Source: Boswellia sacra
Taxonomy: Eukaryota > Streptophyta > Magnoliopsida > Sapindales > Burseraceae
DNA length: 64,000 nt
Assembly: GCA_013180625.2 (NCBI GenBank)
Contig: SNVD02011093.1
Coordinates: 1 to 64,000 of the forward strand
Reading direction: 5' to 3'
Shown here: in pieces, positions 12,500 to 23,131 of the stretch
How positions within the stretch are numbered: the first letter of the stretch is position 1
Layout of the letters: each line of letters starts with the position of its first letter
Position numbers and translations under genes: made by a program
The notes under the pieces: generated by a model
The model's database searches: none
Told to the model about the DNA's origin: nothing
The model's input: only the letters and a program-made list of their open reading frames with translations

Positions 12500-13161
12500 C
12501 TATTAGCATGGAGCAAGGCTGCGGGGCCCAGATAGCTCTCCGGGTTCCACCAGTAACTGGGACACGATGTGCTACAGCAAGCGCACAGAATGCATTCGTA
12601 CATACATCCAGCTTTGCCCTATCCTTCTTACTCTGCAGCATCTCCTTCTTCGGCTGTCAGCGGCGGGTTCTTCCTCTTCAACCACGGCTCGATGCTCTTA
12701 TACTGATTATAAAAGCTCGTCATGTCCACCACCAAGTCCTTGACCACGAACATGTGTGGCAACGACGTGATGTTCGACTCTGACCCAGGTGGGATCTTTG
12801 TCAAACATGCTAGCCAGTTACAACCGTCGATGTTCATGGCACAGGACCCACAGATTCCCTTGCGATAGGAGCGACGAAAAGTAAGCGTAGGGTCGATCTC
12901 GTTCTTTATTTTGATAAGCGTGTCTGGGACCATGGGCCCACAGTCCTTGAGGTTAATCTCATACTCTTGGAGTTTCGGCTTCGAGGGCTGGTCGGGGTTC
13001 CAACAGTAGATTTGGAACTTCTTCATATTCGTCCCCGAGGTGGCCTGCGGCTCCACCTTCTGCGCTTCGACTTCCGAGGCGTGCAGTCGGGCAATGACGT
13101 AGCGAGCCGACGGTGCCATCCTGGAAGCTGAAATGGCCTTGCGAATCAAGCCAGTTGCCAT
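12500..13161 (-). pseudogene. SDH2: Captured 5' part of succinate dehydrogenase iron-sulfur subunit (SDH2)
   Basis: This is the 5' part of the complex II iron-sulfur subunit gene, with start codon (13161), presequence-like N-terminus ([19 protein letters not shown]) and 2Fe-2S domain. The donor (GT) lies directly below 12500 and the final exon with the last cysteines is absent. Three defects are visible. The first 2Fe-2S cysteine is Tyr ([12 protein letters not shown]). A frameshift near 12650 opens a stop soon after. A second 1-base shift near 12605 returns to the SDH2 frame ([20 protein letters not shown] is readable there). The start and upstream sequence were captured too, so its promoter may still act and would transcribe leftward through the other fragments. 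Confidence 0.88.
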
Positions 13162-13320
13162 TATTGTGGTTTAGTTTACCTCAGCTTAGCCTCCAATGAG
13201 AAGGGAAGGGAAGACGATGATGAAAGGATTTGGAAAAGAGAAGAGAGAAGTGGTTTCATTTGATTGGAGACTGGAGAGCATGGGAAGATTTTTTCTGGGC
13301 TACAAATTGTCACTGCTACA

Positions 13321-13540
13321 ACCTTGTGAGCACCAAAAATGAAGACGAAGAAAGCACCGAAGATGATGCGACTTTTTCTCTAAGATGAAGACGAGGATGA
13401 AGAAAGCACCAAAGAGAAAAATGAAGATGAAGAAAGCACTAAAGAGAAAAATGATGCGATGAGGATGGCTGGGTTTTGGTGACTGCTACAAGTTCGGCAA
13501 GCACCGAAGATGAAGATGAAGTGAGATGGAGAGTAAGAGG
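13321..13540. repeat. Imperfect tandem repeat rich in GATGAAGA / AAAGCACC units
   Basis: Three or more degenerate units of roughly 25-40 bp repeat the words GATGAAGA, GAAAGCACC and AAAGAGAAAAATG between the SDH2 5' flank and the transposon terminus. No long open frame uses them. They look like part of the element's subterminal region or a local slippage product. Confidence 0.45.
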
Positions 13541-13600
13541 CGATGATTATCGATAGGATGTAGGGTTTGGGAATTTTTTCTTTTTATATTAACTAATATG

Positions 13601-13750
13601 TGTCACAATTAAAAAAATTGTGACACATAAAACTTAACCCTTTTGTGTATTGTGACACATACGTGGTTGACTGAATTTAAAATTTTCATACATGTCATTC
13701 TTTTGAGAAGTGACATAAAATTAGTGACACAAAAACCCTTTTTTCTTGTA
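13601..13750. repeat. CACTA-like terminus with subterminal TGTGACAC repeats
   Basis: Within 150 bp the motif GTGACA(C/T) or its complement occurs at least six times, including a perfect inverted pair (TGTGTCACAATT facing AATTGTGACACA). The block ends in TTTTTTCTTGTA at 13750. Clustered short subterminal repeats and a CTTGTAGTG end are characteristic of En/Spm (CACTA) transposons. Here the last three bases read AAT instead of GTG, so the end is either mutated or truncated by three bases. Confidence 0.55.
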
Positions 13751-13862
13751 AATATATATTCTAACTTCGAAAGTGTATATTGATCAAACTTTGTGCATGG
13801 TCTAAATCATTTACATAGAGGAAGGGGATTATGCATGGGTGTTTGATACGTCGAAATGGAGG
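13751..13862. other. Relic promoter/5' flank of a third copy of the small-protein gene (left half)
   Basis: This segment plus 19007-19215 forms a continuous match to 29455-29815, the upstream region of the minus-strand small gene at 29079-29402. Shared words include GTTTGATACGT (13840s and 29543) and, across the Copia target site, GGTAGGAGAAATCTAGAGAA. The transposon end at 13750 falls at the position corresponding to about 60 bp upstream of the start codon. The matching coding sequence should lie beyond the transposon, outside this window, or is lost. Confidence 0.55.
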
Positions 13863-14281
13863 TGTGAAGTGTGAAGAGTGTGAAGGCATTTTTTTCCTTT
13901 CACACAATCCCACATTGGTGGGAAACAAATTGTAAGTGGGGAGGCTTGGCTATATAATAAAGCCTCCTCCTCTCCCTTTGACTTGTCCCAAGCTTATGTA
14001 TTAAGCTTTTCTCTTTTTTTCTCCCTTGTTATCTCCTCCATTCTAATTGTGAGAGAGATTGTAATATTTTTCTTTATAGTAAAATATTTTCAGTCTTGTC
14101 CCGTGGAGGTTTCCCTCAAATTGAGGTTTTACTACGTTAAATTTCTTGTGTATTTATTTTCTTTCTTGCCTTTAATTTATTTATTGTGGAAGGCAGTGCC
14201 ACCAAAATTGTTATTTCTAACATAACAATTTGTTTATTATCTTTTATTTGAGCTACGGTGGGAGTGCTCAATCTCTTAACA
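13863..14281 (+). repeat. 5' LTR of old Copia element
   Basis: This 419-bp LTR begins TGTGAAGTGTGAAGAG and ends CTTAACA. A TATA-like CTATATAATAAAG lies at about 13951-13963. It is the partner of the 3' LTR at 18585-19001. Confidence 0.92.
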
Positions 14282-14282
14282 G

Positions 14283-14295
14283 TGGTATCGGAGCC
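14283..14295 (+). other. Primer-binding site of old Copia element
   Basis: TGGTATCGGAGCC starts one base after the LTR end. It complements the 3' end of initiator methionine tRNA, the usual primer of plant Copia elements, with one change (CGG for CAG). Confidence 0.8.
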
Positions 14296-14604
14296 AAGTT
14301 GCCAAGGCAGAGCCAAGGGTTAGGGCAGTGAGTGGTTACTTGTATGGTTATATACATGTCTAGGAAAACTTTATCAAAAAGACGATAAGAGTCTAAGGAG
14401 ACTGGGTTCTAAGTGGAACCGCTTGTGACCCCTCCAGTCTTTCCTGGAAGCTTTCCTGGTGTATATTCAATCATACCAGCACTTACTACTATTCTTGGTT
14501 ACTGTTTAGCAGTGATGTACTTATACGGATACCGTTACTGTTCACGTGTACTTTACAATTCAAAGGTACTATTCATATATATAGTACTGTTCACTGTAAG
14601 ACAA

Positions 14605-17600
14605 ATGGCAGCCAAATTTAAGATAGAGAAGTTCGACAGAAACAACTTTGGGCTATGAAAAATAAAAATAAAGGCTATCTTGAGAAAAAAAAAATTGCCC
14701 TGAAGCAATTAATGGAAGACCAAAAAGTATGCAAGATGAAAAGAAATGGGAGAAGATAGATGGTGATGCGATGTCAAGTCTACATCTAGCAGTTGCAGAT
14801 GAAGTGTGTCAAGTATTCAAGAATTAAACTCTGCAAAGGAGATTCGGGATACGTTGACAAGCCTGTATGAAGCCAAATCGCTACACAACAAAATTTTCTT
14901 GAAAAGAAAGCTGTACACTCTCCGTATGTTAGAAACCACTCCGGTGACTGAACATATCAACACTTTAAAGACATTATTCTCTCAGCTTTCAACGATGGAG
15001 CATAATATAGAAGAGATGGAACGTGCTGAGATTCTACTTCAGAGTTTACCTGATTCATATGATAATCTCATCCTTAACTTGGCAAATGATCCGATGAAGT
15101 CATCTCTAGTCTTTAATGATGTCGTTGTCGCTGTCATGGAAGAAGAAAGCAGATGTAAAAACAAGGATGACTGAATAATGACTTCTCAACAAGCAGAGGC
15201 TTTATCTGCCAACAGAGGGAGATCAAGGGAACGTGATTTCAGTGGGAGTCACAATCAGAACAGGGGAAAGTCCAAAGGTAGGAAGCTTGTTAGATGCTAC
15301 CATTGTGGAAAGCAAGGGCATGTGAAAAATAAGTGTTGGCATCTTAAGAAGAATGGAGAGGGAAACAACAAAGGAAAAGAATCTAAGTCATCAGGATCTC
15401 AGGGTTGTGCAGCAAGTACTTCGGGAGATGGCAAAATCTTATCCAGTGAGGCAACAACAGTTGCAGAAGGCAGAAAAAGGTTTGCTGATATCTGGCTAAT
15501 TGATTCAGCAGCAACATGGCATATGACGTCTAGAAGAGATTGGTTCTATCAATATAATCCTATCTCATAAGAGTCTGTGTACATTGGTGATGATCATGCC
15601 TTAAAAGTTGTTGGTATTGGAACCGTCAAAGTAAAAATGTTTGATGGTACGATTTGCACTATCCAAGATGTACGAAATGTGATTAGCTTGAAGAAAAATT
15701 TGTTATCAATGGGACAGTTAGATGACCTCGAAAGTGAGTTCCATATGAAAAATGGGACCATGAAGGTTGTCAAAGGTGCGCTTGTGGTGATGAAGGCAGA
15801 AAAGATTGTTGCTAACCTATACATGCTCCATGGAGAAACTGCTCAGGAGGCAGAAACAACTATTGCTAGTTTTGGAGAAGAATTGTCTATGATATGATAT
15901 CAAAAACTTGGCCATATGTCCGAAAAGGGTTTGAAGATTCTCTCTGATCGAAAACTGCTTCCTGGAATTAAAATTGTAAGTTTACCATTTGTGAGCATTG
16001 TGTTATTAGCAAGCAGAGTAGACTGAGATTTAGCAGATCTATTGCTAAGAGTAAAAATATTCTAGACTTGATTCATTTTGATGTTTAGGAATCACCGGTT
16101 ACATCTCTATGAGGAGCAAATTACTTTGTATTGTTTGTGGATGATTATTCTAGAAAATGTTGGGTATATGTCATCAAGAAAAAGTCAGATGTATTTCCTA
16201 TATTTAAAGCCTTCAAAGCACAGGTGGAACTTGAATCCGAAAAAAGGATAAAGTGTTTGAGGACAAATAATGGGAGAGAATTTTGCAACAAGGAATTTGA
16301 CGCTTTTTACAGTAAAGAAGGTGTGAAACGGCAGAGGACAGTTGCTTACATACTACAACAAATGGAGTGGCAGAGCAGATAAATAGAACTCTCGCAGAAA
16401 GAATGAGAGCATTACTAAGGACTGCGAGTCTACCCAAGACATTTTGGGCAAAAGCAACCACTACAGTCTGTTACTTGATAAATAGGTCTCCATCAACAGT
16501 AATTGAGATGAAGACACCTATGGAGATGTGGACTAGTAAGCCAACTGATTATTCGTCCCTTTATATTTTCAGATGTCCTGCTTATGTGATGTATCATGAC
16601 CAAGAAAGAACGAAGCTAGATCCAAAATCCAAGAAATGTATCTTCTTGGGGTATGCTGATGGAGTAAAGGGGTATCACCTATAGGATCCTATTGCCCGTA
16701 AGGTTGTCATTAGCAGGGATGTTGTCTTTGTAGAAGATATGCTTAAATGTGAAGAAATTGATAGCACGAAGAAAAATGTTGAGACTATATCAATACAAGA
16801 AGAAACAGTTTCTTCTGAAGTAATACCAGAACACGATGATCAAGAGTCAGTCGAGTCTGAAGCACCTGAAGTTTGTCGATTAACTCGAGAAAGAAGGAAA
16901 CCTTCTTGGCACTCAGAGTATGTGATGGCGAGCAATGTTGCATACTATCTCCTAACAGAAGATGGGGAGCCTTCAACCTTTCAGGAGGCTATAAAAAGTT
17001 CTGATGCATCTCTATGGTGACAGCAATGCATGAAGAGATGGAAGTTTTAGACAAAAATAAGACATGGAAACTTGTGTCATAACCACATGGAAGAAAAGCC
17101 ATCAGAAATAAATGGGTCTACAAGATCAAACGTGATGGCAATGATCAAGTGGAGCGATATCGTGCTAGACTGGTGGTCAAAGGATATGCTCAGAAAGAAG
17201 GAGTTAATTTCAACGAGATACTCTCTTCTGTGGTATGACTTACAACAATTCGGGTAGTCTTGGCTATGTGTGCTACATTTGACTTACACTTAGAGCAGTT
17301 AGATGTAAAAAATGTGTTTCTTCATGGAGAACTTGAAGAAGAAATTTATATGCTCTAACTGGAAAGTTTTATTAAAGAAGGAAAGGAGAACTTGGTTTGC
17401 AGGTTGACCAAATCTCTGTATGGCTTAAAACAGGTGCCAAGGTGTTGGTATAAGAGATTTGATTCATTCATCATTAGCCTTGGGTACAATAGACTCAGTT
17501 CAGATCATTGTACGTATTACAAAAGGTTTGAGGAAGACTTTGTCATTTTGCTATTGTACATAGCTGTTGTACATAAACAATATGTTGGTAGCAGACACTA

Positions 17601-18532
17601 ACAAAGATCAGTTCCAAGAATTAAAGGCACAATTGGCTAAGGGATTCGAAATGAAGGATTTAGGACCGGCAAACAAGATTCTAGGGAGCAAATTCACTGA
17701 GATAGAAACAAAAAAGATTTGGCTATCTCAAAAGAACCACATGAAGAAAATCTTATGCCACTTCAACATGCAAGATTGTAAGCCAATTTCCACCCTACTT
17801 CCTGTTAATCATAAATTATCCTCATGTATGAGTCCTAACAATTAAGCGGAGAGGATGGAAATGTTTCGAGTACCGTATGCATCAGCAGTAGGGAGCCTAA
17901 TGTATGCTATGATTTGTACAAGACCAGACATTGCACAAGCAGTGGGAGTGGTCAGTAGATTCATGGCTAATCCGGAGGGAGAGCATTGGAATTCTGTTAA
18001 AAGGATCTTTAGATACATCAAAGGGACCTCTGATGCTACACTATGTTATGGAGGATCAGAGTTCATTGTCAAGGGCTATGTTGATTCAAATTTTGCAAGA
18101 GATCTTGACAAAAGGAAGTCCACTACAAGCTATGTGTTTACACTTGCAAGAGGTGCTGTGAGCTGGGTATTAAAACTACAAACTGTTGTGGCTCTATCTA
18201 CAATAGAAGCAAAGTATATGGCAGCTACACAAGCTTGAAAGGAAGCTATTTGGATTAAAAGGTTATTGGAGGAACTCGGGCACAAACAAGAGAAGATTTT
18301 TTTATTTTGTGACAGTCAAAGTGCCTTGCATATCGCAAGGAATCCAGCCTTTCATTCAAGGACGAAGCACATAGGAGTTCAATATTATTATGTACAAGAA
18401 GTAGTGGAAGATGGAATAGTGGATATGCAGAAAATTCACACGAAAAACAATATAACAGATGCATTGATCAAACCAATCAATACTGACAAGTTCATCTGGT
18501 GTAGAACATCTTGTGGCCTATTGGAGATGTGA
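14605..18532 (+). pseudogene. Degenerate gag-pol of old Copia element
   Basis: Pieces of a Copia polyprotein occur in the expected order but are broken by many stops and shifts. Seen are: gag start (MAAKFKIEKFDRNNFGL), gag core (14806-15174), a CCHC knuckle CYHCGKQGHVKNKC and protease motif IDSAATWHM (15178-15570), integrase (16131-16684), reverse transcriptase (17392-17845) and RNase H with VDSNFARDLDKRKSTTSY (17855-18532). Catalytic positions are lost: the integrase DNG-type motif reads NNGRE, and the RT YVDD box reads YINN just after a small duplication. The element cannot move on its own. Confidence 0.9.
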
Positions 18533-18584
18533 CCAGGATGTATAGAGACAAGACTGAAAGGAAAAATACCTTCAAGTGGTAGAA

Positions 18585-19001
18585 TGTGAAGTGTGAAGAG
18601 TGTGAATGCATTTTTGCCTTCACACAATCCTATATTGGTGGGAAACAAATTGTAAGTGGGGAGGCTTGGCTATATAATAAAGCCTTCTCCTCCCTTTTTG
18701 ACTTGTCCCAAGCTTATGTATTAAGCTTTTCTCTTCTTTCTCCCTTGTTATCTCCTCCATTCTAATTGTGAGAGAGATTGTAATATTTTTTTTATAGTAA
18801 AATATTTTCGGTCTTGTCTCGTGGAGGTTTCCCTCAAATTGGGGATTTTACCACGTTAAATTTTTTGTGCCTTTATTTTCTTTATTGCCTTTAATTTATT
18901 TATTATGAAAGACAATGCCACCTAAATTATTATTTCTAACATAGCAATTTGTTTCTTGTCTTTTTATTTGAGCTACGGTGGGAGTGCTCGATCTCCTAAC
19001 A
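18585..19001 (+). repeat. 3' LTR of old Copia element
   Basis: This 417-bp LTR, preceded by a purine-rich AAGTGGTAGAA (18574-18584), is followed directly by the GGAGG target duplication. Confidence 0.92.
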
Positions 19002-19006
19002 GGAGG

Positions 19007-19215
19007 TAGGAGAAATCTAGAGAACGTAACATTGAATTTAGAGATTATTAATTAGTTTCATCCGGTTCTTGTTTACCTAATTACTAAGTTGGAAAAACGA
19101 ATTTTTCTAGAGAAAATTTTAGTTTCTCCCTATATCATGATCCTCAGTCATGTACTGAAGATTGAGAAAGAAAGAGAGAAAACAGAGAATCTTAGGAATT
19201 AGAGTGAGTGGCTTA
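19007..19215. other. Relic promoter/5' flank of third small-protein gene copy (right half)
   Basis: It continues the match to the 29.5-29.8 kb upstream region after the Copia target site. Shared stretches include TAGGAGAAATCTAGAGAAC, GAATTTTTCTAG and GAGAATCTTAGGAATTA, in the same order and spacing apart from small indels. Similarity fades after about 19215. Confidence 0.5.
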
Positions 19216-22200
19216 GCTTTCGATTTCTTTATAGACATGGGGGGTTTAAGCATTGTTTAATTATCGCGTCATGAACTAACATTGTTTAATAACTTTAACT
19301 GATATTCGTTAGAAGTAACGAATTTCATTGTCATGTGAGTAGGGCATGCTAGTGGCTTTTCTATGAAAATAATAATAATATATTCATGCACTATTTATCG
19401 TTTAACATGTATCAATATATATGGGCTATTGTCACTAACTACACTTAAGGTTTGGACAATTGTCACTAGCAAACAAAGTTTACTACTTTAATCAAAAACT
19501 CCCCTGAGGTTTCCTAAAATCAATGGATCAACTTTTTCGGTTAACCTGGACTCTAATAGATGAGGGTGGTTTGGTCAAATTACAAGCACATATGCAATCA
19601 ATAGCCAATATTGTAATTCAACATTCCCATGTGACATAAGAAGGAGAAGCAAAGGCAGGGCACCCATCTTCACATAAAGTCAAACATTTAAAAAAAAAAC
19701 TAGGTTTAATAGTTGAAGACGACTCTTCAACTACATAGAGTTTTGGTGCGTGTCAATATTTCATGGAAGAAGAAAAAAGAAGAAAGTGGTGACAGTATAC
19801 TTCAGCACTTAATTAATGTTCTATTTTATAGTTTATTTTTGGGTTAATGTCACATATCACCTTTATGTTTTGACCTACTTACATCCAGAGTCATTATTTG
19901 TAATTTTTGTCATCGTGTACACTTAACTTTTGAAAAAATAATTATAGAGTACCCTTCTATTAGTTTGACCATTAGATGACGTCAACTTTTCGTCCAAAAT
20001 GATTACAATTACCAAAATACTATTCAAAAGGATTTTTTAAAACTAAGTTTGGAGTGACTCGAGTCTATACCGTTTAAGAAAAAGTTACAACTTCCTTACC
20101 ACCACGCTAACTCTTTTAAGACATTTAATTCATACAAATTATAATATTTATTAAAATTATATTGTAAAGAAATTTAAAAAAAAATGTGAAACCAGAATTC
20201 CTTCTCACCATTGCTACTGCCTAAAAACTTGAAACAACCAAACCAAACCTAGAAATTGGTTTTCTGGATTCCCCAAGCATTACACAATTAATAACAACTA
20301 CAAGAACAACAATAATAATAAAGTAAAAAGGCATTTATAAAAGTCCACCTCCATTTTCTCACCATAGCCACAAGCTGCCTCCACCATCTGCCTTCTACTC
20401 TGGCAACCCATCACCGATCTCTCACCTTCTTTACCTTGCTTCTCCCTCTCTCTCTCTCTCTCCTTTCATCTTCGTTCCCCCACAAATCTAGTCAGCACTA
20501 ACCACAAAACTGTCGACAATCAAGCACAAAACACCAACACCCTAAATCCACCTCCAAGCAACTACCCAAAACAGGAATACAAAGGCTAGGATTAGAGATC
20601 AAAGAGAAGAGAGAAGATCCCTAAAATCAATGGTTGGGAAGAAGTCAATAGAGGAGATGAAGATTCAGCGAATGGTGGGTCAACAACAGAGATAATAAGT
20701 GGTGGTAGTTGGGTTCATGATGAGAAATGGTGAAAGAGATAAAGACGATTAGAAAAGGTGGTGGCTTCACAATTTTGAAGGTGATGGTTGTTGGTACAGA
20801 GACGTATGTGGAGAAGAAAAAGGAAGAAGTAGGGATCAATCTTGATTTTCTCAATTCTGCCTCACGGAAATATTAGATCTGAAAATTGAATCTATATTTT
20901 ATTTGAAGGATAAGTAGACTTAAATATTAATACAGGATTGCAATGACATAATTACTAAGTTTAACATATATGAAACTTGGTTGTATATAATTAAGGTGTC
21001 TCAACGTCTCTTAGTAGTTTCCAAATGTCTTGCAAATTCTGCTTTCGCTTTAATCAACTTGCAATACTTAATAATATTTATTTAGATTTTGGGTAGTGTT
21101 GTAAATAGCTTAGTAGATATGTCCATTTAAATCGCAATATTTATTTAGATTGTGAGTAGTGTTGTAAATGGCTTAGTAGATGTTATCCATTTAAACCGCA
21201 TTGTTCTAATGCACAGAAGTGATGTAGGATCTCATATCACAACACAACCCTCGTCACAATCATGCTTATAATGTGTTCTAAATGGCTTAGTAGATATTGC
21301 CCACTTTGACACTACCGAACCTCATGGTTTTGTTTTTGGGCTTCGATACTATTGCCTAAAATCGCCAATATACGATATCGTGGATAAGTAATAAAATGAG
21401 AGTATAAGTATCATCCCACAATGACTGTTGCTACTAAATACTGAAATTGTATTAACCTCTAATTAATTAAATTAACACTACGTACACTCACAAAAATTAT
21501 GGATATAAAAAAATTATAATTTAAAATCTAGGGATCCGATTTCACCAGATTAATCAATTTAACTTCTCTGATTCAATTAACCAATATTTATTCCTATTGT
21601 TGCCAATCGATTTCACTAATTTGATTATTATTCTTTCTCAAGTAATAATAATGTATATTAATAGGTTAGAATCACATCTCTGTCTCATCTTACTCACTAC
21701 TAATAACCATTAAACAAAAGAAATCATACATGATTGCACAAATCAAATTCATATCTCTATCTCACATGATTTATGGCAAAGTAATTAAGGACTAATGTGA
21801 ACATCCCTTCTCAGTCTCAATCCACATCTCAAATCATGCAACAATTGACCAGAAAATCACAAGCATTAAGCATGTAATTAAATTGCTCAATAATATTGGA
21901 ATAAACATCAATCAACCAAAATCAAGAGAAATTACACATCAAAATACGACTACATCTTCACCCTAGAAAATGGAAATTAGTTCATATTACAAAGAAATAC
22001 AAATCGAAACATGTTTTTAAACATAAGCAAAGAGAAGGATAGAGAAACTAGCTATTGGAACTGAATCTTGATGATGAATTGTTCTTTCCTCTTCCTGCAG
22101 TTTGTCTCTTCTTCTCTCCCTCAATTTTTTTTCAAATTTGAATCCCCCTTCTTCCTTCAATTCTCTCCCTTTTTCTTCCTCTAATCCCAACCGACAAGAG

Positions 22201-22224
22201 AGGAAACATACTCATTGCAAAGCC
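19216..22224. other. Intergenic, AT-rich, with degenerate repeats; no gene seen
   Basis: No convincing coding region is visible. Around 19420-20050 are phrases typical of old Mutator-like or other DNA-transposon ends (ATTGTCACTAACTACAC, TTAATGTCACATATCACC), but I could not pair them. At 21078-21185 a roughly 40-bp segment containing GTAGTGTTGTAAAT and GCTTAGTAGAT is repeated, and its end (GATGTAGGATCTCATATCA) recurs near 27390 on the other side of the Gypsy element. A (CT)n tract is at about 20444-20462. Confidence 0.4.
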
Positions 22225-22229
22225 ATTGG

Positions 22230-23106
22230 TGACACAAGAGTGTTGCAATCCATGGGATTCATGATAGATCATCAAGGGGTGCAAATTATTACAATGGTCA
22301 AGAGTGCACATGAACCAGAATGAGGGGTAATTACGTAAAAGAACTGAAATTGCTGTGCAGAGAATTAAATGTCAAGATTTATGGTTGTAAAAGATCTTGA
22401 AGTCAGCTTTCTAACACATTTGTCAATGTGTCATTTTGGAGTTATCTGCAGGGATTTATGACTATCTCTTCACAGCTGGTTCATAATGAATGCTGCATTA
22501 AAGTCCACATTAGAATTTGAATTTTCTAGCTTAGTTGGTTGGAATTTGAATTTCTAGCTTAGTTGGTTGTGCCTTTATTACCTAATGAGTTTACTTATGG
22601 GTCTTAGTTAATAAATGAGTTGTCAATGTAGTAGTTGAGCTGTAATTATTGAAATCATTTAATTATTGTCTTTTACCTATGCTTGGAGGGTTATTCCAAG
22701 TTATTTAAGTTCTAAAGTTGTGTATTCAAGGGGGAAGTTTTGAATTCGAATTTGAGTGAAATTTCAGTGTTTATACTGATTTCTTCTTAACTCTGTATCT
22801 CTTGGTGGATTCCATAGAGTGGTGAGTTAGTTTAAGCCCTATATCCTTGGTTTACATCCTTGGGTGGTGAATTATCTGTATCCCATTGGTGTTTACTTTG
22901 GTGGTGAGCTTGTTATCCCTTTCAAAGAGTATTTGTTAGGTTCCATTTTATTTGTTCCAGCCATTGGTTGAGTTGATAATCAACTTGAAGATCCTATCCT
23001 GATCTATTACAATCCAGCAGCCCGGTATCAGATTGGTATCAGAGCCATATCTCGAAGATCCGGTATCAGATTGGTATCAGAGCCATATCTCGAAGATCCG
23101 GTATCA
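22230..23106 (+). repeat. 5' LTR of Gypsy element, ending in two 38-bp units that each contain a primer-site copy
   Basis: The LTR ends with two identical 38-bp units (23031-23068 and 23069-23106), each starting GATTGGTATCAGAGCC and ending CCGGTATCA, directly before the functional primer site that starts with the same GATTGGTATCAGAGC. The boundary is set by the ATTGG target duplication after the same GGTATCA end at 27039. Confidence 0.8.
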
Positions 23107-23109
23107 GAT

Positions 23110-23121
23110 TGGTATCAGAGC
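23110..23121 (+). other. Primer-binding site of Gypsy element
   Basis: TGGTATCAGAGC, complementary to the initiator Met-tRNA 3' end, lies three bases after the LTR. Two upstream copies at 23034 and 23072 lie inside the LTR as defined by the target duplication. Confidence 0.75.
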
Positions 23122-23131
23122 TTTTGGTTCA

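Larger units (their letters stand above)
1..13750. mobile_element. Gene-fragment-rich DNA transposon (CACTA-like), right-hand part
   Basis: This stretch carries partial copies of at least eight unrelated host genes, every one on the minus strand, most as several exons separated by intron-like sequence with GT and AG borders intact. No gene is complete. That arrangement is known from transposons that capture gene pieces: Helitrons, Pack-MULEs, and CACTA elements such as soybean Tgm-Express. The right end supports CACTA: 13601-13750 holds repeated TGTGACAC motifs in both orientations, and the last bases read TTTTTTCTTGTA, the complement of the usual CACTA start (CACTACAAGAAAA) with the final three bases changed. 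Sequence right of 13751 matches a host promoter at 29.4 kb, which places the boundary. The left end lies outside the window or was not recognised. A Helitron origin is not excluded. Confidence 0.6.
13863..19001 (+). mobile_element. Ty1/Copia LTR retrotransposon, old and degenerate
   Basis: Two direct LTRs (13863-14281 and 18585-19001) flank a pol remnant in the same orientation. Both LTRs start TG and end CA. A perfect 5-bp target duplication GGAGG is at 13858-13862 and 19002-19006. A primer-binding site TGGTATCGGAGCC follows the 5' LTR. The two LTRs differ at well over twenty positions by eye, so the insertion is far older than the Copia at 50.7 kb. It interrupts promoter-like DNA shared with 29.5 kb. 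Confidence 0.93.

Noticed and set aside
12500..13161. Functional SDH2 gene
   Set aside because: Two frameshifts, a missing cluster cysteine and absent last exon.
1..13750. Helitron as the carrier of the gene fragments
   Set aside because: I saw no TC start or CTRR end with a 3' hairpin, while the right end has CACTA-like subterminal repeats; kept only as an alternative.
22102..22323. 73-residue frame running into the Gypsy 5' LTR
   Set aside because: Its second half is LTR sequence identical to the end of the integrase frame; no independent gene.
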